Assembly: GCA_025358155.1 (NCBI GenBank) | Contig: JANYKR010000220.1 | Span: 1-34,910 of the forward strand | Source: Betaproteobacteria bacterium | GTDB taxonomy: Bacteria > Pseudomonadota > Gammaproteobacteria > Burkholderiales > Burkholderiaceae_C | Direction of reading: 5' to 3' | Length of the DNA stretch: 34,910 nucleotides | Shown: piece by piece, positions 29,392 to 34,910 of the stretch | Layout of the letters: each line of letters begins with the position of its first letter | Numbering within the stretch: position 1 is the first letter of the stretch | Notes under the pieces: generated by a model | The model's input: the letters and a program-made list of their open reading frames with translations, nothing else | What the model was told of the DNA's origin: nothing | Databases searched by the model: none | Translations under genes and position numbers: made by a program

Positions 29392-30363
29392 ATGCCCGCA
29401 GTCAGCTTTCAACAGGTCGAGAAGACCTACACCGGGGTGCGTGGCAGGTTTCGCGCGCTCGACTCTGTCTCGTTCGACATCCCGCAAGGCGAGTTCTTTG
29501 GCTTGCTGGGCCCCAACGGCGCGGGCAAGACCACCTTGATCAGCGTGCTGGCGGGCCTGACGCGGCCCACAGGTGGCCGGGTGACGGTGACGGGTTTTGA
29601 TGTGCAACGCGACGCGGCCGCAGCCCGCAAGGCGCTGGGCGTGGTGCCGCAAGAGCTGGTGTTCGACCCGTTTTTCACCGTGCGCGAAGCCTTGCGCATC
29701 CAGAGCGGCTACTTTGGGGTGCGCCACAACGAGGCCTGGATCAATGAGTTGCTGGAGCACCTGGGTCTGGCGGACAAGGCCGATGCCAACATGCGCCAAC
29801 TCTCCGGCGGCATGAAGCGGCGGGTGCTGGTGGCCCAGGCACTGGTGCACCGGCCGCCGGTGATCGTGCTCGACGAGCCCACCGCGGGCGTGGATGTGGA
29901 GTTGCGGCAGACGCTGTGGGCCTTTATCGCCCGCCTCAACCGCGAGGGCCACACCGTGCTGCTGACCACCCATTACCTGGAAGAAGCCGAGGCCTTGTGC
30001 CACCGCATCGGCATGCTCAAACAGGGCAAGCTGGTGGCGCTGGACCGCACCGCCAACCTGCTGGCCGCCACCGCCAGCACCATGCTGCGTTTCAAGACCG
30101 ACCAGGCCCTGCCTGCCGCACTCGCTGGCCAGGCCCGGGTCACCGGCCGCATCGTGCAGCTCAAGGCGCGGGACGCCGCCGATGTTGAGCGACTGCTGGC
30201 CGCGCTGCGCGAGGCGCAGGTGCGCATCGAAGACCTGGAAATCGGCCGCGCCGACCTGGAGGATGTGTTTCTAGAGATCATGCAAGCGGGCGGGCGGCAG
30301 CCTGCGCTGGAGGGTGCAGGCGTGCAGAGCGCCGCAGCCGCAATCGCCGGAGCGTCCGCATGA
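29392..30363 (+). CDS. ABC-2 type exporter, ATP-binding protein (YadG/DrrA-like)
   Basis: The nucleotide-binding subunit of a two-component ABC exporter, 323 residues. Walker A GPNGAGKT is at 40-47, signature LSGGMKRR at 137-144, Walker B VIVLDEP at 157-163, and the switch His in TTHYLEEAE is at 194. The C-terminal part (about 215-300) is the accessory domain found in DrrA/CcmA-type proteins, ending in DLEDVFLEIM. A short Ala/Gln-rich tail follows. Its stop overlaps the permease start in ATGA at 30360-30363. The substrate is unknown. YadGH-type transporters are widespread and uncharacterised, and drug or lipid export are options only by analogy. Confidence 0.92.
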   Translation: MPAVSFQQVEKTYTGVRGRFRALDSVSFDIPQGEFFGLLGPNGAGKTTLISVLAGLTRPTGGRVTVTGFDVQRDAAAARKALGVVPQELVFDPFFTVREALRIQSGYFGVRHNEAWINELLEHLGLADKADANMRQLSGGMKRRVLVAQALVHRPPVIVLDEPTAGVDVELRQTLWAFIARLNREGHTVLLTTHYLEEAEALCHRIGMLKQGKLVALDRTANLLAATASTMLRFKTDQALPAALAGQARVTGRIVQLKARDAADVERLLAALREAQVRIEDLEIGRADLEDVFLEIMQAGGRQPALEGAGVQSAAAAIAGASA

Positions 30364-31124
30364 TCCGCCTGGCGGGCGCGCGCACGTTGTTCTACAAGGA
30401 GGTGCTGCGCTTCTGGAAGGTGGGTTTCCAGACCGTGGCCGCGCCGGTGCTCACGGCGATGATGTATTTGCTGATCTTTGGTCATGTGATGCAGGGCCGG
30501 GTCGAAGTGTTTCCAGGCGTGGGCTACACCAGCTTCTTGATCCCCGGGCTGGTGATGATGAGCGTGCTGCAAAACAGCTTTGCCAACAGCTCGTCCAGCC
30601 TGGTGCAGAGCAAGATCACCGGCAACCTGGTGTTTTTGCTGTTGTCGCCGCTGTCGCACTGGGCCTGGTTTGCGGCCTATGTGGGCGCCAGCATGGTGCG
30701 CGGGCTGGTGGTCGGGCTGGGGGTGTTCGGGGTCACGGTCTGGTTTGCGCCGCCGTCCTTTGCCCAGCCGCTGTGGATCGTGATCTTCATGGTGCTGGGC
30801 TCGGGCATGCTGGGCGCGCTCGGCGTGATCGCCGGGCTGTGGGCCGACAAGTTCGACCAGATGGCCGGCTTCCAGAACTTCATCATCATGCCGATGACGT
30901 TTTTGTCCGGGGTTTTCTACTCGGTGCACTCGCTGCCGCCGTTCTGGTTGCAGGTCAGCCACCTCAACCCGTTTTTCTACATGATCGACGGCTTCCGGCG
31001 TGGTTTCTTTGGCACCAGCGATGTCTCGCCCTGGATCAGCCTGGGCGTGGTGGGCGGCAGCTTTGTGCTCGTCTCGGCCGTGGCGCTGCACCTGCTCAGG
31101 ACAGGCTACAAGCTGCGGCCCTGA
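30360..31124 (+). CDS. ABC-2 type exporter, permease (YadH-like)
   Basis: The membrane subunit (254 residues) paired with the upstream ATPase, with six predicted transmembrane helices. The ABC-2 family signature is clear: YTSFLIPGLVMMSVLQNSFANSSSSLVQ in the middle, and the C-terminal conserved block MTFLSGVFYSVHSLPPFWLQVSHLNPFFYMIDGFRRGFFG. An N-terminal amphipathic segment (FYKEVLRFWKVGFQ) matches the coupling helix region. Four-base overlap with the ATPase gene shows translational coupling. Confidence 0.93.
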   Translation: MIRLAGARTLFYKEVLRFWKVGFQTVAAPVLTAMMYLLIFGHVMQGRVEVFPGVGYTSFLIPGLVMMSVLQNSFANSSSSLVQSKITGNLVFLLLSPLSHWAWFAAYVGASMVRGLVVGLGVFGVTVWFAPPSFAQPLWIVIFMVLGSGMLGALGVIAGLWADKFDQMAGFQNFIIMPMTFLSGVFYSVHSLPPFWLQVSHLNPFFYMIDGFRRGFFGTSDVSPWISLGVVGGSFVLVSAVALHLLRTGYKLRP

Positions 31125-31181
31125 CCGGCGCTGGCCGGCGCGGGTGGCATGGGCCGTCGCCCGGCGGCCGGCATGACGCTC

Positions 31182-31190
31182 TGAGATAAT
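31182..31190 (+). promoter_or_regulatory. Putative extended -10 element of ibaG
   Basis: TGAGATAAT fits TGn-TATAAT with one mismatch and ends seven bases before the ibaG ATG, placing the expected transcription start at or one base from the initiation codon. Confidence 0.45.
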
Positions 31191-31197
31191 CGGGGCC

Positions 31198-31467
31198 ATG
31201 TCAAACCCCACCGCTGACGACGTGCGCAGCTTCATCGCTGCCGGCCTGCCTTGTGACCACCTTGAAGTCGAGGGCGATGGCCAGCACTTTTTCGCCACCA
31301 TCGTCTCGCCCGAGTTTGCCGGCAAGAGCCGGGTGGCGCGACACCAGCGGGTCTACAGCGCCCTGGGCGACCGGATGCGTGCGCAGATCCATGCGCTGTC
31401 AATGAAGACCCTGACCCCCGCCGAGTGGGCCGCCACGCCGGACCAGGCGCAGCCTCCTCACCACTGA
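31198..31467 (+). CDS. ibaG: BolA family protein, IbaG/YrbA-like
   Basis: An 89-residue BolA-fold protein. Members bind [2Fe-2S] clusters together with monothiol glutaredoxins and act in iron-sulfur handling and acid response. The BolA helix-turn motif is recognisable: HLEVEGDGQHFFATIVSPEFAGKSRVARHQRVYSALGDRMR, with conserved residues in F-x-G-K-x-x-V-x-R-H-Q. The position directly upstream of murA matches E. coli ibaG (yrbA)-murA, supporting IbaG rather than BolA itself. The C-terminal tail (AATPDQAQPPHH) contains a His pair. The gene lacks a clear Shine-Dalgarno sequence. Confidence 0.9.
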   Translation: MSNPTADDVRSFIAAGLPCDHLEVEGDGQHFFATIVSPEFAGKSRVARHQRVYSALGDRMRAQIHALSMKTLTPAEWAATPDQAQPPHH

Positions 31468-31563
31468 CACCCCGCGGCTGCACGCTGCGGGTGGCCTCTC
31501 GGCGCCGTCCAGCGCGCCCAGCCACCTGATCCGGCGAGCGGCCGCTGACCCAGGTCACGCAAC

Positions 31564-32840
<1,277 letters not shown>

Positions 32841-32841
<1 letters not shown>

Positions 32842-33512
32842 TGCCCAGCCCGACCCCCATCATCACCCTGGCGCTGTCCAAGGGCCGCATCTTCGACGAC
32901 GCGCTGCCGCTGCTGACGGCGGCCGGCATCGAGGTGATCGACGATCCCGAAAAAACCCGCAAGCTGATCCTCGCCACCCACCACCCCGGGGTGCGGGTGC
33001 TGCTGGTACGCGCCAGCGACGTGCCCACCTACGTTGAGCAAGGCGGCGCCGACCTGGGCGTGGCCGGCCTGGACGTGCTGATCGAGCATGCCGCCGAGCT
33101 CGGCGGTGGCAGCGGCGGCCTGTACCTACCGGTGGACTTGAAGATCGCGCGCTGCCGCATCAGCGTGGCCACGCGTGCCGACTTCGACTACGCCGCCGCC
33201 GTCAAGCAGGGCTCACGGATCCGCGTCGCCAGCAAGTACACCCACATCGCGCGCCAGCACTTTGCCGACAAGGGCGTGCACGTGGACCTGATCAAGCTCT
33301 ACGGCTCGATGGAGCTGGCGCCGCTGACCGGCCTGGCCGACGCCATCGTCGATCTGGTGTCCACCGGCAGCACGCTCAAGGCGAACCACCTGGTCGAGGT
33401 CGAGCGCATCATGGACATCAGTTCGCGACTGGTGGTCAATCCAGCCGCGCTCAAGCTCAAGCGTGAGCCGATGCGCCAGCTGATCGACGCGTTTGCGCGC
33501 GCGGCGGCTTGA
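32841..33512 (+). CDS. hisG: ATP phosphoribosyltransferase, short form HisG(S)
   Basis: The first enzyme of histidine synthesis, joining ATP and PRPP. At 223 residues it is the short form, which lacks the C-terminal histidine-binding domain and needs the HisZ regulatory partner. No hisZ is in this window, so it must be elsewhere. Motifs: [16 protein letters not shown] at the N-terminus, [19 protein letters not shown], and the PRPP-binding loop [16 protein letters not shown]. The ribosome binding site GAGAGG lies at 32827-32832 inside the end of murA. Confidence 0.97.
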
Positions 33513-33522
33513 TCGGCCCGCC

Positions 33523-34902
33523 ATGTCTGCCGCCAACATCTCTGCCGCCAACATCCCCGCCATCAACCTCGCCGCCGTCAACGTCGCCGCCGTCAACATC
33601 CGCCAGCTCAGCACTGCAGCTGCCAATTTCGAGGCCGAGTTTGGCCGCGTGCTGCACTGGTCGGCCGAGACCGATGACGCGATCGAGCAGCGTGTCGCCG
33701 ACATCCTGGCCGACGTGCGCCTGCGCGGCGACGCCGCCGTGCTGGACTACACCGCGCGCTTTGATGGCCTGGTGGCCAGCGACATGGCCGCGCTGGAGCT
33801 GGGCCGCGACGAGCTGCAGCAGGCCTTCGAGGCCATCACGCCGGCCCAGCGCGGGGCCTTGCAGGCCGCCGCAGCGCGGGTGCGCAGCTACCACCAGCGC
33901 CAGTTGCAGGCCTGCGGCCTGAGCTGGCAATACCGCGACGAGGACGGCACCCTGCTCGGCCAAAAGGTCACGCCGCTGGACCGGGTCGGCATCTACGTGC
34001 CCGGCGGCAAGGCCGCCTACCCGTCGTCGGTGCTGATGAACGCCATCCCCGCCCAGGTCGCCGGCGTGGCCGAGATCATCATGGTGGTACCCACCCCGCG
34101 CGGCGAGAAAAACCCGCTGGTGCTGGCGGCAGCCTTTGTCGCCGGCGTCAGCCGCGTCTTCACCGTGGGCGGCGCGCAGGCCGTGGCCGCGCTGGCTTAC
34201 GGCACCGCCACCATTCCCCGGGTCGACAAAATCACCGGCCCGGGCAACGCTTACGTGGCGGCGGCCAAACGCCGGGTGTTTGGCCAGGTCGGCATCGACA
34301 TGATTGCCGGCCCCAGCGAGATCCTGGTGCTGGCCGACGGCAGCACGCCGCCGGACTGGGTGGCGATGGACTTGTTCAGCCAGGCCGAGCACGACGAGTT
34401 GGCGCAAAGCATCCTGCTTTGCCCCGATGCCGGCTACCTCGCCCAGGTCAAGGCCGCGATCAACCGGCTGCTGCCCGAGATGCCGCGCCGGGCGGTGATC
34501 CGGGCCTCGCTGGAAGGACGCGGCGCACTGATCCACACCCGCTCGATGGACGAGGCCTGCGACATCAGCAACCGCATCGCGCCCGAGCACCTGGAGGTCA
34601 GCGCCCAAGACCCGCAGCGCTGGGAGCCCCGGCTGCGCCATGCCGGCGCGATTTTTCTGGGCGCCTACACCAGCGAGAGCCTGGGCGACTACTGCGCCGG
34701 GCCCAACCATGTGCTGCCCACCTCGGGCACGGCGCGTTTTTCGTCACCGCTGGGGGTTTACGACTTCCAGAAGCGCAGCAGCCTGATCGAGGTCAGCGAG
34801 GCCGGCGCCCAGGTGCTGGGCCCGATTGCCGCCGAGCTGGCCTACGGCGAGGGCCTGCAGGCGCACGGCCGGGCGGCGCAGATGCGGCTCAAGCCGGTCT
34901 GA
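33523..34902 (+). CDS. hisD: Histidinol dehydrogenase
   Basis: A zinc enzyme that oxidises histidinol to histidine in the last two steps of the pathway (459 residues). Motifs: [43 protein letters not shown], and APEHLEV. Zinc-ligand candidates are Q287 and H290 in QAEHDE, D389 in [10 protein letters not shown] and H448 in QAHGRAAQ. These are shifted about 28 residues from E. coli, in step with an unusual N-terminal extension (residues 2-26) made of five-residue repeats. The ATG at 33523 is 10 bases after the hisG stop, and a TTG at 33493 inside hisG is rejected. There is no strong ribosome binding site, so coupling to hisG is likely. Confidence 0.96.
   Translation: MSAANISAANIPAINLAAVNVAAVNIRQLSTAAANFEAEFGRVLHWSAETDDAIEQRVADILADVRLRGDAAVLDYTARFDGLVASDMAALELGRDELQQAFEAITPAQRGALQAAAARVRSYHQRQLQACGLSWQYRDEDGTLLGQKVTPLDRVGIYVPGGKAAYPSSVLMNAIPAQVAGVAEIIMVVPTPRGEKNPLVLAAAFVAGVSRVFTVGGAQAVAALAYGTATIPRVDKITGPGNAYVAAAKRRVFGQVGIDMIAGPSEILVLADGSTPPDWVAMDLFSQAEHDELAQSILLCPDAGYLAQVKAAINRLLPEMPRRAVIRASLEGRGALIHTRSMDEACDISNRIAPEHLEVSAQDPQRWEPRLRHAGAIFLGAYTSESLGDYCAGPNHVLPTSGTARFSSPLGVYDFQKRSSLIEVSEAGAQVLGPIAAELAYGEGLQAHGRAAQMRLKPV
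33526..33600 (+). repeat. 15-bp coding repeat at the hisD N-terminus, five units
   Basis: Five consecutive 15-base units run from the second codon. Units 1 and 2 are identical (TCTGCCGCCAACATC). Units 4 and 5 differ by one base (GCCGCCGTCAACRTC), and unit 3 is more diverged. They encode [25 protein letters not shown]. Confidence 0.93.
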
Positions 34903-34910
34903 GCGTCCGA

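Overview
The window is chromosomal DNA from a GC-rich betaproteobacterium, most probably Burkholderiales and perhaps Comamonadaceae. That placement is inferred from base composition, from protein character, and from conserved gene orders (ispB | rplU-rpmA-obgE-proB; pilB-pilC-pilD-coaE-zapD-yacG; yadGH-like ABC genes-ibaG-murA-hisG-hisD). Nearly everything is core housekeeping. I see no phage, insertion sequence, CRISPR array, toxin-antitoxin pair or defence island, and no undescribed multi-gene system that I could defend.

Layout. 1-1403: a palindromic intergenic repeat, a PlsC-like acyltransferase (-) and about 520 bp of non-coding DNA. 1404-4398 (+): a complete tripartite TRAP transporter (dctP, dctQ, dctM). 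4511-6956 (-): the periplasmic methionine sulfoxide repair pair msrQ/msrP and, upstream behind its own terminator, a dihaem cytochrome c4. 7104-8958 (+): the ribosome-assembly GTPase EngB with a repetitive tail, then an epoxide-hydrolase-like alpha/beta hydrolase. 9041-25284 (-): a long co-oriented block read right to left: ispB, tRNA-Pro(CGG), pilB-pilC-pilD-coaE, zapD-yacG-DUF748 protein, the CIRCE-controlled groES-groEL operon, a DUF1631 protein and a patatin-like phospholipase. 25531-28519 (+): rplU-rpmA, a terminator, obgE-proB. 28530-29243 (-): a TetR-family regulator. 29392-34902 (+): a two-gene ABC-2 exporter, ibaG (BolA family), murA, hisG and hisD.

How the genes relate. MsrP and MsrQ form one enzyme system that repairs oxidised periplasmic proteins with electrons from the membrane. 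PilB, PilC and PilD provide the motor, platform and prepilin peptidase for type IV pili. ZapD and YacG act in cell division and gyrase control. GroES/GroEL show both HrcA/CIRCE and sigma-32-like control. IbaG-MurA-HisG-HisD links envelope synthesis to the start of the histidine genes.

The most distinctive property is small-scale. Short tandem repeats occur in linkers and spacers across the window. Units are 12, 12 and 15 bp inside genes (EngB tail, ProB and HisD N-termini), an irregular Thr/Ala-coding repeat lies in the DUF748 protein, and units of 10 and 13 bp occur between genes. Three genes (engB, the ABC ATPase, ibaG) have a -10-like hexamer 5-8 nt upstream of the ATG and no convincing Shine-Dalgarno sequence, which suggests leaderless mRNAs.
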